The notes under the pieces were generated by a model that saw nothing but the letters and a program-made list of their open reading frames with translations, was not told the DNA's origin and ran no database searches. 40,096 nt of DNA from assembly GCF_030272695.1 (NCBI RefSeq), contig NZ_JARFYN010000060.1, positions 1-40,096 of the forward strand, in the 5' to 3' direction. The translations under genes and the position numbers were made by a program. Shown one piece after another: positions 15,812 through 24,240 of the stretch; the first letter of the stretch is position 1, and every line of letters starts with the position of its first letter. This DNA comes from Martinezella calliandrae. Its GTDB lineage: Bacteria; Pseudomonadota; Alphaproteobacteria; Rhizobiales; Rhizobiaceae.

Positions 15812-17038
15812 TCAGCCGCCTTTGGCCGCCCTCTGTGCGTCGATATAGGCGTCGATCTTGTTCGGATCGAACAGGCCGCCATCGAAGAAGCCATCGGGGC
15901 CGAGCGTCAGGCTGGCGCCGGTGGAGCCGACCGGCGTTTCCACGCGAAGAGCGCCTTCGACCTTGGCGCTGGCGCCGGGCAGGGGTACGCCAAGCGGCTG
16001 CAACGCGGTCCGGTAAATGTCCGGCCTATAAGTGTTGCGCGCAATCGTCTCGTTGCCATCGTCGTGAACGACCTGCCCCCAGCGCACCATTTGCGTATAG
16101 AACCACAGCGCATGGCTTTTCCAGGGGAAGGTTGCCGCCTTCGCACGGGGAACGAAGAAGTCCTTGACGCTCGTGACCTGGCCGCCGCCGACTTTAAGAT
16201 CGCCGGATAGGGCCGGCAGCAGCCAATCGATGGGGCGGCCAATATAGGCGGGCTTTGCGAGGGTCGAGGCCAAATCTTCCCGGTTCAGCGGCTCGGAGCA
16301 CCAGACAGCCGAGCGGTACAGAGCACGCAGGAGGGCGGCCATCGCTTCCGGGTGATCGTCAGCCCAGCCGGCATTGGCGCCGAGCACTTTTTCCGGGCTA
16401 GATTTCCAGATCGCCGCTTTAACCGTTGCGATATGGCCTTTGCCGCTGACGACGCCACCCGTATTCCAGGGTTCACCGACGCAATATCCGTCGATCTGGC
16501 CGGCACCGAGCGCATCTGGCATTTCCGGCGGCGGCAGGATGATGATTTCGATGTCGCGATCGGGATCTATGCCGCAAGCGGCGAGCCAGTAGCGCAGCTC
16601 ATAATTGTGCCCGGAATGCGGATGGACGACGGCGAAACGCAGTGGGTGCTCTCGGCGGCTGAGGACCACCTCATGAAGGGCTTTGCCGTTGCGGCCGGCA
16701 TCGAGGTCGGTTGTCGCGCCGGCGGCGGCCATTTGCTCCCAAAGCGCGTTTGAGACCGTCACCGCATTGCCTCCGAGACCGAGCGCCATCGGCACGATCA
16801 TCCTCGGAGCCAGCGGCGTCAGCCCGAGATTGCAGGCAATTGGCATCGGGGCGAGCATATGCGCCACATTAAAGCGGCTGACCGCAAGCCGGTCGCGAAT
16901 ATTGGCCCAGGAGACCTCCCGCACCAGCCTGAGGTCGATCGCCTCGGCCTCGGCGAAACCCTGTTCCTTAGCGATGACGAGCAGGGCGCTATCGAGAAGG
17001 GGAAGGAACCCGGCAACGATCTCGTGTGGCTGCGTCAT
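15812..17038 (-). CDS. nasS: NasS, cytoplasmic nitrate/nitrite sensor (NrtA-like fold)
   Basis: The 408-aa protein is of the nitrate ABC binding-protein family (NrtA/CmpA), seen in EIVAGFLPLLDSALLVIAKE, HPHSGHNYELRYWLAACGID and GQIDGYCVGEPWNTG. It begins directly with the mature fold and has no signal peptide or lipobox, which separates NasS sensors from secreted NrtA. In the known NasS-NasT system NasS holds NasT inactive until nitrate or nitrite binds. Its ATG overlaps the nasT stop (ATGA), which supports a tightly matched pair. A putative transport role is rejected because no permease or ATPase is adjacent. Confidence 0.92.
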   Translation of the reverse strand: MTQPHEIVAGFLPLLDSALLVIAKEQGFAEAEAIDLRLVREVSWANIRDRLAVSRFNVAHMLAPMPIACNLGLTPLAPRMIVPMALGLGGNAVTVSNALWEQMAAAGATTDLDAGRNGKALHEVVLSRREHPLRFAVVHPHSGHNYELRYWLAACGIDPDRDIEIIILPPPEMPDALGAGQIDGYCVGEPWNTGGVVSGKGHIATVKAAIWKSSPEKVLGANAGWADDHPEAMAALLRALYRSAVWCSEPLNREDLASTLAKPAYIGRPIDWLLPALSGDLKVGGGQVTSVKDFFVPRAKAATFPWKSHALWFYTQMVRWGQVVHDDGNETIARNTYRPDIYRTALQPLGVPLPGASAKVEGALRVETPVGSTGASLTLGPDGFFDGGLFDPNKIDAYIDAQRAAKGG

Positions 17039-17637
17039 GCGTTTTCTCCTGGATCAAGCAGGCCGATCGCGGTTACCAGGCTTTGGGCGATGTCGATAAT
17101 CTTACGGTTCTGGTTCATGGCCGTCTTGCGCATTAGCGCATAGGCCTCTTCTTCCGAAATGCCGCGCGATTTCATCAGCAGGCCTTTGGCGCGGTCGATC
17201 ACCTTGCGGTTTTCGAGTTCGCCCCGGGTCTCTTCCAGTTCGCGATTGAGGCGCGCGAATGCGTTGAAACGGCTGATGGCCATCTTCAGGATCGGCCGCA
17301 CCCGCTCTTGCTTGAGCCCGTCGACGATATAGGCTGAAACGCCGGCATCGACGGCCGCTTCGATCGAGGCTTCGTCCGACCTGTCGACGAACATGGCGAT
17401 CGGCCGCTTCACGGCGCGGGAGAGCTGAAACATGTTTTCGAGCATGTCTCGATTGGGATTTTCCAGATCGATGACGATCACATCCGGATTGATCTCGCTG
17501 ATCTTGCGGGCGATACCGTTGATGTCATGAACGATTGTGACGTTCCCATATCCGGCCTCGTGCAATCCGGCTTCGATGATCGACGCGCGAATGCGGTTCT
17601 CGTCTATGACCAACACGGCAATGGTATGAGATTTCAT
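17035..17637 (-). CDS. nasT: NasT, ANTAR-domain response regulator (antiterminator)
   Basis: The 200-aa protein has an N-terminal receiver-like domain (IAVLVIDENRIRASIIEAGL, with VIVIDLENPNRDM near residue 56) and a C-terminal ANTAR RNA-binding domain (ENRKVIDRAKGLLMKSRGIS, then EEEAYALMRKTAMNQNRKII). Such proteins bind paired hexaloop hairpins in leader RNA and prevent termination. The matching hairpins lie before narK, 1.4 kb downstream. I start it at 17637, where the homology begins; the frame is open to 17679. It is the first gene of the nasTS pair. The 220 bp upstream to 17860 show no recognisable promoter. Confidence 0.93.
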   Translation of the reverse strand: MKSHTIAVLVIDENRIRASIIEAGLHEAGYGNVTIVHDINGIARKISEINPDVIVIDLENPNRDMLENMFQLSRAVKRPIAMFVDRSDEASIEAAVDAGVSAYIVDGLKQERVRPILKMAISRFNAFARLNRELEETRGELENRKVIDRAKGLLMKSRGISEEEAYALMRKTAMNQNRKIIDIAQSLVTAIGLLDPGENA

Positions 17638-17860
17638 TGTCGCATATCGCCTCTGGCCCAAGCTCACAGGCTGAAGCAATGCTTGCCGCCATAGCCGCCC
17701 TGAGTTTCCTTACGATCGGTTTGCCGCAATCGCAACGGCAAAGGGCGCTCATCGGGTCCGCTGCCGGAAAATTTGTAAGCCAATGTATAAAGAGGCCGGC
17801 GGTACACATTGGCGCACAAATTGCTCGCCCCGTGCAGCTGGACAAGCAAAGAATGGCGAT

Positions 17861-17899
17861 AGATAGTTTGTATCATAATAAATATCGCGCAAACTATCT
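17861..17899. promoter_or_regulatory. Perfect 10-bp inverted repeat before the alpha/beta hydrolase gene
   Basis: AGATAGTTTG (17861-17870) and CAAACTATCT (17890-17899) are exact reverse complements separated by 19 A/T-rich bases. The right arm ends just before the Shine-Dalgarno sequence of the hydrolase gene. The centre-to-centre distance of 29 bp is nearly three helical turns, so a dimeric regulator bound here would cover the promoter. No regulator gene is adjacent that obviously fits. Confidence 0.6.
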
Positions 17900-17916
17900 C
17901 ATGAAAGGATATCTCC

Positions 17917-18687
17917 GTGATCAAGCAGATTCTGTTCCGGGCGGCTATGGCTCTTGCGGCAACGACGGTGGGTTCATGGTCCATTGCTTCGGCTGCCGAA
18001 GTGAAGAACGTCGTCATCGTCCACGGCGCGTTTGCCGATGGTTCGGGCTGGCGCACCGTGTCCGACCTTCTGACCAAGGACGGCTACAAGGTTACGATCG
18101 TTCAGGAGCCGCTGACCTCGCTGGCTGACGATGTCGCGGCGACCAAGCGCGTCCTCGAGCTGCAAAATGGTCCAACTGTCCTTGTCGGCCATAGCTATGG
18201 CGGCATGGTCGTCAGCGATGCCGGCAACGCCGCCAACGTCTCCGCGCTCGTCTATGTTGCGGCTTTTCAGCCCGACAAGGGCGAAAGCCTGTTAACGCTT
18301 GCTCAGAGCAATCCCGTCGAGAACATGAGGAAGGGCAGCATCAAGGCAACGCCGGACGGCTTCCTCTATTTGGACCCGGACGCGGTGCATGAGGCCTTTG
18401 CCGCTGACCTGCCAAGGGCTGAGGCGGAATTTATCGCCAAGTCGCAGGTCTTTGCCTCGCAGAAGGCATTTGGCGCCGAAGCGGGTGAGCCCGCTTGGAA
18501 AAACAAGCCGAGCTTTGCGCTTGTTGCAACGCAAGATCGGTCGATCAATCCGGACCTTGAACGCAGCATGGCAAAGCGTGCCGGAAGCAAGACCTATGAG
18601 GTCAAGTCGAGCCACGCCGTGTTTTTATCAAAGCCGCACGACGTCACCAAGCTCATCGAAGAAGCCGCAAAGACTGTCTCGAAGTAA
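17917..18687 (+). CDS. Exported alpha/beta hydrolase
   Basis: The 256-aa protein has a signal peptide (hydrophobic 5-24, likely cleavage after SAA) and a compact alpha/beta hydrolase fold. The oxyanion region is VVIVHGAFADGSGW, and the nucleophile elbow GHSYGG places Ser at about 93. The acid is probably the Asp in VATQDRSI near 208, and the catalytic His is in SSHAVFLSKP near 234. Relatives include esterase-like proteins of the salicylate/methyl esterase type, but the substrate is unknown. The start is GTG at 17917, with AAAGGA 7 bp upstream. It is a single gene with an inverted-repeat operator candidate upstream and a strong hairpin downstream. Confidence 0.88.
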   Translation: MIKQILFRAAMALAATTVGSWSIASAAEVKNVVIVHGAFADGSGWRTVSDLLTKDGYKVTIVQEPLTSLADDVAATKRVLELQNGPTVLVGHSYGGMVVSDAGNAANVSALVYVAAFQPDKGESLLTLAQSNPVENMRKGSIKATPDGFLYLDPDAVHEAFAADLPRAEAEFIAKSQVFASQKAFGAEAGEPAWKNKPSFALVATQDRSINPDLERSMAKRAGSKTYEVKSSHAVFLSKPHDVTKLIEEAAKTVSK

Positions 18688-18696
18688 CAAAGCCAG

Positions 18697-18732
18697 TCGC
18701 ATGCCGGCTCGCAAAGCGTAGCCGGCATGCGA
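18697..18732. terminator. Strong hairpin after the hydrolase gene
   Basis: TCGCATGCCGGCT and AGCCGGCATGCGA form a perfect 13-bp stem with a 10-base loop; with a single bulge it can extend to 18692-18736. It starts 10 bp after the hydrolase stop. There is no clear U-run, so it may act as a weak terminator or a 3' stabiliser, and it also faces the decayed genes on the other strand. Confidence 0.65.
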
Positions 18733-18742
18733 TGGCCTCAAT

Positions 18743-18905
18743 TTACCACGCGTTGCTGAGCTTCAACGTTATCGTCCGCGCCTCGCCGTAGCCGCAGACA
18801 TTTTGTCCGGCGCAACCGGCGACATAGTCCTTGTCGAAGAAGTTGGCGACGTTGAGCGAAGCGCCCCAGCCCATTTTCTCGTAGCGGATGCCGGCAATCG
18901 CTCGC
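18743..18905 (-). pseudogene. C-terminal remnant of a TonB-dependent siderophore receptor
   Basis: Translation gives AIAGIRYEKMGWGASLNVAN, then FFDKDYVAGCAGQ and YGEARTITLKLSNAW before the stop at 18745-18743. This is the last two or three beta strands of a ferri-siderophore receptor, ending in the aromatic residue required for outer membrane insertion. All upstream parts (signal, plug, most of the barrel) are missing. The homology begins directly next to an AraC regulator end, so a deletion of about 2 kb probably removed the rest. Confidence 0.8.
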
Positions 18906-18917
18906 CGCCTGTGGCTT

Positions 18918-19070
18918 TTAGGCAATCTGGCTTCGTTTCCAGTTTGCCGGGGTGAGGCCGACGTTTTTGCGGAAGACGCGGGTGAAATGCGCCTGATCGG
19001 CAAAGCCGGTCTCGGCGGCGATATTGGTGAGCGCTATCGCAGCGAAACCTCCAATGCAATGCGACAGTCT
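18918..19070 (-). pseudogene. C-terminal remnant of an AraC-family regulator
   Basis: The frame ending at 18918 reads IALTNIAAETGFADQAHFTR, then VFRKNVGLTPANWKRSQIA and stop: the second helix-turn-helix of an AraC regulator. Further upstream the sequence loses the match, with frame changes. AraC genes commonly sit next to siderophore receptors in rhizobia, so this and the TonB receptor piece are the remains of one iron-uptake locus. Confidence 0.75.
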
Positions 19071-19240
19071 TTCGAAGGCACGTCGCAATCGCCGTCCAAA
19101 AACATCCCAATATTGAGCCTCAGGGTAGACCGCCTTTACCTAGTTTTCGCAATGGGTCGTCGATACTTCTGCCGGTGGCGCGTGAATCCCACGCCCGCCG
19201 GCGCCAAAACGGCACACCATCGACGTTGATAGGACCTTAC

Positions 19241-19741
19241 ATGAAACAAAAGCTTTTCATCGCCGCGGTTTTTGCCGCTGCTTTCCCGTTTCTCGCCCAT
19301 AGCGAGACCCTACAGTTCCCGAGCGATGAACCGATCGCCGAAGTGTCAATTCCGCATAGCTGGGGACCTAAGGAGACGGAAACCGGCGTCGATGCAACCT
19401 CGCCGGACTCGGCGATTTATTTTTCTATCGACATCGCCAGTGAAAAAACAATTGATAAGACACTCGACGACGTCATCGACTTCCTTATGAAAAACGGCGT
19501 CGTAATCGACGATAAGTCCAAGCATGAATTTCCGGATTCGGTGCTGAACGGCATGAAGATGGCGCATCTCGAATGGGATGGCAAAGACAAGGACGGCCCG
19601 GTCGACGTCGAACTCGGCCTGCTCCAGCCGTCCGAGCACAAGCTCCTGGTCGTCACCTATTGGGGGTCGAAGGAAACGCAGGACAAGCATGACGAAGCGG
19701 TGCAGAACATTATGCATTCGCTCAAACCGATCAACGATTGA
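19241..19741 (+). CDS. Exported protein of unknown function
   Basis: The 166-aa product has a clear signal peptide (KQKLFIAAVFAAAFPFLAHS, cleavage likely after AHS). The mature part is acidic and lysine-rich: a segment resembling PsbP/DUF1795-like folds (EVSIPHSWGPKETETGVDAT; LEWDGKDKDGPVDVELGLLQ; LLVVTYWGSKETQDKHDEAV) and no cysteines or metal motifs. I do not recognise a function. The ATG at 19241 is chosen because the signal peptide begins there; the frame is open to 19175. It is a single gene with a terminator 20 bp downstream. Confidence 0.8.
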   Translation: MKQKLFIAAVFAAAFPFLAHSETLQFPSDEPIAEVSIPHSWGPKETETGVDATSPDSAIYFSIDIASEKTIDKTLDDVIDFLMKNGVVIDDKSKHEFPDSVLNGMKMAHLEWDGKDKDGPVDVELGLLQPSEHKLLVVTYWGSKETQDKHDEAVQNIMHSLKPIND

Positions 19742-19760
19742 GCCTTCAAAAGTGGGGAAT

Positions 19761-19798
19761 AGCAGAGGCAGCCACTTATAAGTTGCCTTTGCTTTTTT
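19761..19798 (+). terminator. Rho-independent terminator
   Basis: AGCAGAGGCAGC and GTTGCCTTTGCT pair with two mismatches or wobbles and are followed by TTTTTT. It lies 20 bp after the stop of the exported protein gene at 19241-19741. Confidence 0.8.
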
Positions 19799-19942
19799 AC
19801 GGTCACCTGATCAAGGTGTGGATGGCCTGGTCGGCGTCGCGAAGATAACAAATGGCATGCAGCATAGCCAACATGAAAGCGATTCAGGTCGCTGTCAGAA
19901 GGCGGCTATAAATTACAGACGATAACCTGGTAGATCGGTGAG

Positions 19943-20500
19943 ATGGCGCACTGGATCGTCGACAGTTATGAGATGAAAACGATTATCCTCGGACCGGATA
20001 TGCGGAGCATCTTTGTCGTCGATGGCGCTTTGCTGGAAGAGAACGCGGTATTCCCGAACTGGGCGAATGAACAGGTTATCATCGCACAGGTGATGGTAGC
20101 CTATGTTGAAGGAAAGGCGTACCGTCTCGATATGGTCCAGGGTTACTTCGAGGATCTGAACGAGAGCGGCCGACTGCGGCACAATTCGCAACTCAATCTG
20201 TTCCACACCATCGCCAAACAGTTTTTCTCAACGATGCCTGGGAGAGCGCCGCGATCGATGGCGCTCGGCGATGCGCTGGGACAGACGATGTGGCACTGCA
20301 GCCAGAGGGAGAATGCAAGGATTTACGAGCGGCTGCAATCCTATTTCCTCGACGGCCAAAACGATCCTTTTATCCAGCAACTTCATCCTGATGGGGCCGT
20401 AAACCCGACGTTCATTGACGGGGGCCAACGTCTTTTCGGGCATAATCTGGTTTCTAATCTGGTATGCGCGCGCTCTGCATCGGCGACAAAGCTAGTCTAG
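19943..20500 (+). CDS. Hypothetical protein
   Basis: A 185-aa open frame with no match I recognise. It has no signal peptide or membrane segment and is rich in aromatic and amide residues, with stretches such as SIFVVDGALLEENAVFPNWA and YRLDMVQGYFEDLNESGRLR that look like real protein. The start is uncertain: the ATG at 19943 has GGTGAG directly before it, and later ATGs at 19973 and 20000 are possible. It converges with the DUF4105 gene, 22 bp away. The opposite-strand frame (19913-20206) looks less protein-like. Confidence 0.5.
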   Translation: MAHWIVDSYEMKTIILGPDMRSIFVVDGALLEENAVFPNWANEQVIIAQVMVAYVEGKAYRLDMVQGYFEDLNESGRLRHNSQLNLFHTIAKQFFSTMPGRAPRSMALGDALGQTMWHCSQRENARIYERLQSYFLDGQNDPFIQQLHPDGAVNPTFIDGGQRLFGHNLVSNLVCARSASATKLV

Positions 20501-20522
20501 CAGTGCAGGCGGAATTGAATTT

Positions 20523-21572
20523 TCAGGGAGGCGTCTGAGAATTTGGAGACGGCACACCGACCCGGATAGCCCGAGAGAAATCCGATGATAGGCCTGCATC
20601 CTGGGCTCGATGATCGATATGAGCGAGTGCGCGCAACTGCGAAAGTGGCACGGTCGTGTCGAGCGCACCACGATCATAAGCGTAGTCGGGAATGTAGCCA
20701 TTGACGATAAGCCGCCAGTCGAATGGTATGGCAGCGCCGACGGCACGCATCATCTTCGCAACGGTGGTCGTGCAATTCGTCGTGATCGAATTGTAAAATT
20801 CCGGCGTTTCGGCAAGAGCATTCGCGTCATCGACATATTCGAGCAGTAGTTGCCGCGCGGCATCTGGCGACACCTTCAGGCGATAGAGCTGTACGTCTTC
20901 GCCACGGACATTCGATCGCACCCCGACCACATCACGTTCGTCTGCAGCAATGATCACTAGAGGGTTGCTCTTGAAGAGATCCGCGACTGGGGAAAATTCG
21001 CCGCCTTCGCGACGCCGCACCTCGATTGACCAGGCAAGCTGGTCGCCGCCGTCGAAACCAAAGCTCAGGATCATGTGAGCCATCTCAGGCCCCGCCCAAT
21101 AGGACATGAAAAGATCGAGGGTCTCTATCTTGGTGAGGTCATAGGTTCTGGTCGTCCAGCGTTCGGTGAAATCAGTGTTGCTGCGCCAGTCGAAATCGCG
21201 AACGTTGATGAGCGTCAGCATGTCGCCATTGCGCGTGCCTGTTACCTGTCTGGCGACGTCAGGTGCCCAATTGGCGTGCAGGCGCGGCTTGATTGTGCTC
21301 CACCAGCCCACGGTGATGGCGAAAGCCAGAACGAAAGCCAGCACTGCTGCCTGTATATGCCAGCGGCCGAACAATGCCGCGATCGTGGCAAGACCCAGGA
21401 GAATGAACAGGCCCGCAGTCAGCGCCCGGATGAATTCGTCAGTCGGCAGACGATACCAAATGGCCAGCGAAGCCCAGACGGACAACAGCGCTATAAAGAG
21501 CGCAAATGGAAGGGCAAGAGCGACCCATGTGATGCGACGCAATTTCCGGCCCCTCTTTAGTTCGCCGGTCAA
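20523..21572 (-). CDS. DUF4105 (Lnb N-terminal-like) membrane protein
   Basis: The 349-aa protein has three N-terminal membrane segments (about 14-37, 48-70 and 74-96) and a large periplasmic domain of the DUF4105 family, seen in DFDWRSNTDFTERWTTRTYD, FMSYWAGPEMAHMILSFGFD and EFYNSITTNCTTTVAKMMRA. The His in EMAHMILSF and the Cys in NCTTTV are the conserved pair expected of this papain-like fold, which in Lnb is part of a lipoprotein N-acyl transferase. Here the C-terminal Lnb membrane part is absent, so the reaction is unknown. The only start I find at the N-terminus is TTG (21572), with a weak ribosome site. Confidence 0.85.
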   Translation of the reverse strand: MTGELKRGRKLRRITWVALALPFALFIALLSVWASLAIWYRLPTDEFIRALTAGLFILLGLATIAALFGRWHIQAAVLAFVLAFAITVGWWSTIKPRLHANWAPDVARQVTGTRNGDMLTLINVRDFDWRSNTDFTERWTTRTYDLTKIETLDLFMSYWAGPEMAHMILSFGFDGGDQLAWSIEVRRREGGEFSPVADLFKSNPLVIIAADERDVVGVRSNVRGEDVQLYRLKVSPDAARQLLLEYVDDANALAETPEFYNSITTNCTTTVAKMMRAVGAAIPFDWRLIVNGYIPDYAYDRGALDTTVPLSQLRALAHIDHRAQDAGLSSDFSRAIRVGVPSPNSQTPP

Positions 21573-22036
21573 TCGACACCGAACGGCGTATGATCACCTA
21601 TGACTATCCGTTGGTACCGCTCGTTCCGGCACCGCGCCCGCGCAGCCTCGATAGGCGTGTGGCACCTTCATGTCTTACGTTGCAGAGCGACCGACATCTT
21701 CCATTTTCGTCTGAGCGGCTCTGCGGATTCGAAGTCGCCCTATAAATCTTAGAGGGCTTGACTCCTGCCCGCAAGCTCATCAATGGCCTGACAATAGGCC
21801 TGACAACAGGATCGTGCGACGGCCCGTTTTTGGCTGCGTAAGTGCTGAAATTCGAACAGCTTTCGACAGAAGATGCACGGACTTGCTTATCTGTACTATC
21901 TTAGTGTTGTTCCAGCTCAACCTTACATGACGGAAAAATCCGTGTTGAACTAACCGGCCCATCAGTGGCTTGAAATTTTGCTCTTCTTCCGCCACCTCTT
22001 CGGCGCGACTTTCAAAACTTCCAGGAGACCAGAAGC
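21573..22036. other. Non-coding stretch upstream of htpG with a tandem repeat
   Basis: No protein-like frame of its own is seen here. At 21785-21806 the decamer GGCCTGACAA occurs twice, 2 bases apart. I looked for an RpoH-type promoter or CIRCE element before htpG and found no convincing match. The htpG ribosome site is the CAGGAGACC sequence about 10 bp before its ATG. Confidence 0.45.
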
Positions 22037-23926
22037 ATGACGACGACCACCGCAGAATATCCCGCTGAGAGCCACGTCTTTGAGGCCGACGTCGCCCGCC
22101 TTCTGCACATGATGGTTCACTCGGTTTATTCGGATAAGGATGTTTTCCTACGGGAACTGATTTCGAACGCGGCCGATGCCTGCGAAAAGCTGCGCTATGA
22201 GGCAATTGCCACGCCTGCATTGCTAGCAAGCGATGCCGACAGCCGTATCGTATTGACGCTCGATGAGGAGGGCGGCAGGCTGCTGGTGGAGGATAACGGC
22301 ATCGGCATGAGCCGCGACGAGATGATCGAAGCGCTCGGAACGATCGCTCGCTCCGGCACGCGGGCCTTTATGGAACGCATCGAGGCAAGCAAGCAGGGCG
22401 AGGGCGCGCAACTCATCGGCCAGTTCGGCGTCGGCTTCTATTCCTGCTTCATGGTCGCCGATCGCGTCGATGTCGTATCGCGCCGTGCGGGCGCCGATAG
22501 TGCCTGGCTCTGGTCTTCCGACGGCAAGGGTGGCTACAGCGTCAGCCCTATCGATGTCAGCGAGGCGCCGGTACGTGGCACGCGCATTACCCTGCATCTC
22601 ATGGACGATGCGAAGAGCTACACCTCTCGCTGGAGCATCGAGCGCATCGTCAAGGAGCAATCCGGCCATGTGCCGGTGCCGATCAAGATTGCCGAGAAGC
22701 CTGGCGCCGAAGCCACGCAGTTGACCGACGGCACCGCGCTCTGGACCAAGTCGAAGAACGACATCACCAGCGAAGAATATACCGATTTCTATCGCGGTGT
22801 GTCCGGCCAGTATGACGAGCCGGCTCTGACAGTGCATTTTCGTGCCGAAGGCCGCCACGAATATTCCGCACTCGCCTTCATCCCTGGTTCCCAGCCGTTC
22901 GACCTCTTCGACCCGGATCGCAAGGGCCGCATGAAGCTCTATGTGAAGCGGGTCTTCATCACCGACGAGGCGGAATTGCTGCCCCGTTATCTTCGCTTCG
23001 TGCGCGGGCTTGTCGATACCGCCGACCTGCCATTGAATGTCTCTCGCGAGATGATCCAGGAAAGCGCAATCCTGACGGCGATCCGCAAAGGTGTCACCAA
23101 CCGCATTATCACGGCGATCGAGAAACAGGCGGAGAGCGATAAGGACGCCTTCCTGAAAATCTGGGAGAATTTCGGCAGCCTCATCAAGGAGGGCATCTAC
23201 GAGGATTTCGAGCGCCGCTCGCAGCTTCTTTCCCTCTCGCGCTTCCGCACGACCGCGTCTGCAGACGACTACCGTTCGCTTGCCGATTACGTCAAGGACG
23301 CAAAGGAAGGCCAGCAGTCGATCTACTATCTGGTCGGGGGCAGCCTTGATCAGCTGAAAGCTTCGCCGCAACTCGAAGGTTTCCGCGCCCGCGGCATCGA
23401 AGTTCTGCTGCTGACCGATTCGGTCGACAGCTTCTGGGTCACCAATGCCCCGGAATTCGAGGGCAAGAGCTTGAAGTCGATCACCCAGGGCTCCGCGGAT
23501 CTCGCCCAGTTCAAAAAGCAGGATCAAGACAAGCCGGAAAGCGAAAGCGCTTCCGCTGAAGTGCAGGCCTTCCTCGACTATGCCAAAGAGAAGCTTGCCG
23601 ACGAGGTATCCGATGTGCGCGCGTCCGATCGTCTGATCGAAAGCGCCGTCTGCCTCGTTGCTTCCGACCAGGGCTATGACCGGCAGCTCGAGAAGATCCT
23701 GCAGGGAGCCGGCCGTTTGGAGTCTGGCGCCAAGCCGATCCTCGAAATCAACATGGATCATCCCGTCGTCAAGGCCATCGCCGCGAGAGCGGATGCGCCT
23801 TCGTTGCGCGATGACGCGGCATTCCTGCTGCTTGACCAGGCACGGGTTTTGGACGGTGACAAACCAGCTGATCCGCGCGCCTTCGCCGAGCGGCTGGCGC
23901 GGCTGATGGAGCGGGCGTTGCAGTAA
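22037..23926 (+). CDS. htpG: HtpG, Hsp90-family molecular chaperone
   Basis: The 629-aa cytosolic dimeric ATP-driven chaperone is of normal bacterial length. The GHKL ATPase domain (1-225) shows YSDKDVFLRELISNAADACE, LLVEDNGIGMSRDEMIEALG, GTIARSGTRAF and IGQFGVGFYSCFMVADRV. The middle domain has LYVKRVFITDEAELLPRYLR and PLNVSREMIQES, the Hsp90 catalytic-loop signature. The C-terminal dimerisation domain ends near EINMDHPVVKAIAARAD. It is a single gene, followed by a stem-loop at 23957. A long open frame on the opposite strand is a coding shadow. Confidence 0.97.
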   Translation: MTTTTAEYPAESHVFEADVARLLHMMVHSVYSDKDVFLRELISNAADACEKLRYEAIATPALLASDADSRIVLTLDEEGGRLLVEDNGIGMSRDEMIEALGTIARSGTRAFMERIEASKQGEGAQLIGQFGVGFYSCFMVADRVDVVSRRAGADSAWLWSSDGKGGYSVSPIDVSEAPVRGTRITLHLMDDAKSYTSRWSIERIVKEQSGHVPVPIKIAEKPGAEATQLTDGTALWTKSKNDITSEEYTDFYRGVSGQYDEPALTVHFRAEGRHEYSALAFIPGSQPFDLFDPDRKGRMKLYVKRVFITDEAELLPRYLRFVRGLVDTADLPLNVSREMIQESAILTAIRKGVTNRIITAIEKQAESDKDAFLKIWENFGSLIKEGIYEDFERRSQLLSLSRFRTTASADDYRSLADYVKDAKEGQQSIYYLVGGSLDQLKASPQLEGFRARGIEVLLLTDSVDSFWVTNAPEFEGKSLKSITQGSADLAQFKKQDQDKPESESASAEVQAFLDYAKEKLADEVSDVRASDRLIESAVCLVASDQGYDRQLEKILQGAGRLESGAKPILEINMDHPVVKAIAARADAPSLRDDAAFLLLDQARVLDGDKPADPRAFAERLARLMERALQ

Positions 23927-23956
23927 AGAAAGGCGGTTTGCCCGACCTGATGTTGC

Positions 23957-23986
23957 GCAGCGGATGGGTCGTCTGCCATCCGCTGC
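23957..23986 (+). terminator. Stem-loop after htpG
   Basis: GCAGCGGATGG and CCATCCGCTGC form a perfect 11-bp stem with an 8-base loop, 30 bp after the htpG stop. No strong U-run follows. The rest of the gap up to 24240 holds no gene or motif I recognise. Confidence 0.65.
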
Positions 23987-24240
23987 CGCTTGACCCATCA
24001 GTCAAAAATGGAAAGCAGCTTGCCGCGGCTGTCTTAAAGTTACTCCAATGCGACTGCCATCTAAGGCAGGAAGCTTGTGTTGGGGGGTGGCTTCCGGTCA
24101 GCCGCTCAGCTTCGTAAAAGCCTCGGGCAGGTGATTATCGGCGACAAACCATAGCGCCAGCTTAACTCTCGGGAAACCATATTTGGCGACAAGGAAGCAA
24201 GCAGGCTCTGCGCCGCGCCATCCTTTGACCGAGATTTTAA

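Noticed and set aside
15812..17038. Annotation as periplasmic nitrate-binding protein NrtA
   Set aside because: No signal peptide or lipobox, no nrtB/nrtC, and ATGA overlap with an ANTAR regulator; NasS fits better.
19943..20206. Minus-strand frame 19913-20206 as a real gene
   Set aside because: It overlaps a longer + strand frame with better protein-like content; only one of them can reasonably be real.
21573..22036. RpoH heat-shock promoter before htpG
   Set aside because: Several CTTG-like hexamers occur, but none has a matching -10 at proper spacing.
22223..23998. 591-codon open frame on the minus strand opposite htpG
   Set aside because: It has no recognisable domain and is fully explained as antisense of a high-GC gene with strong codon bias; HtpG matches its family end to end.
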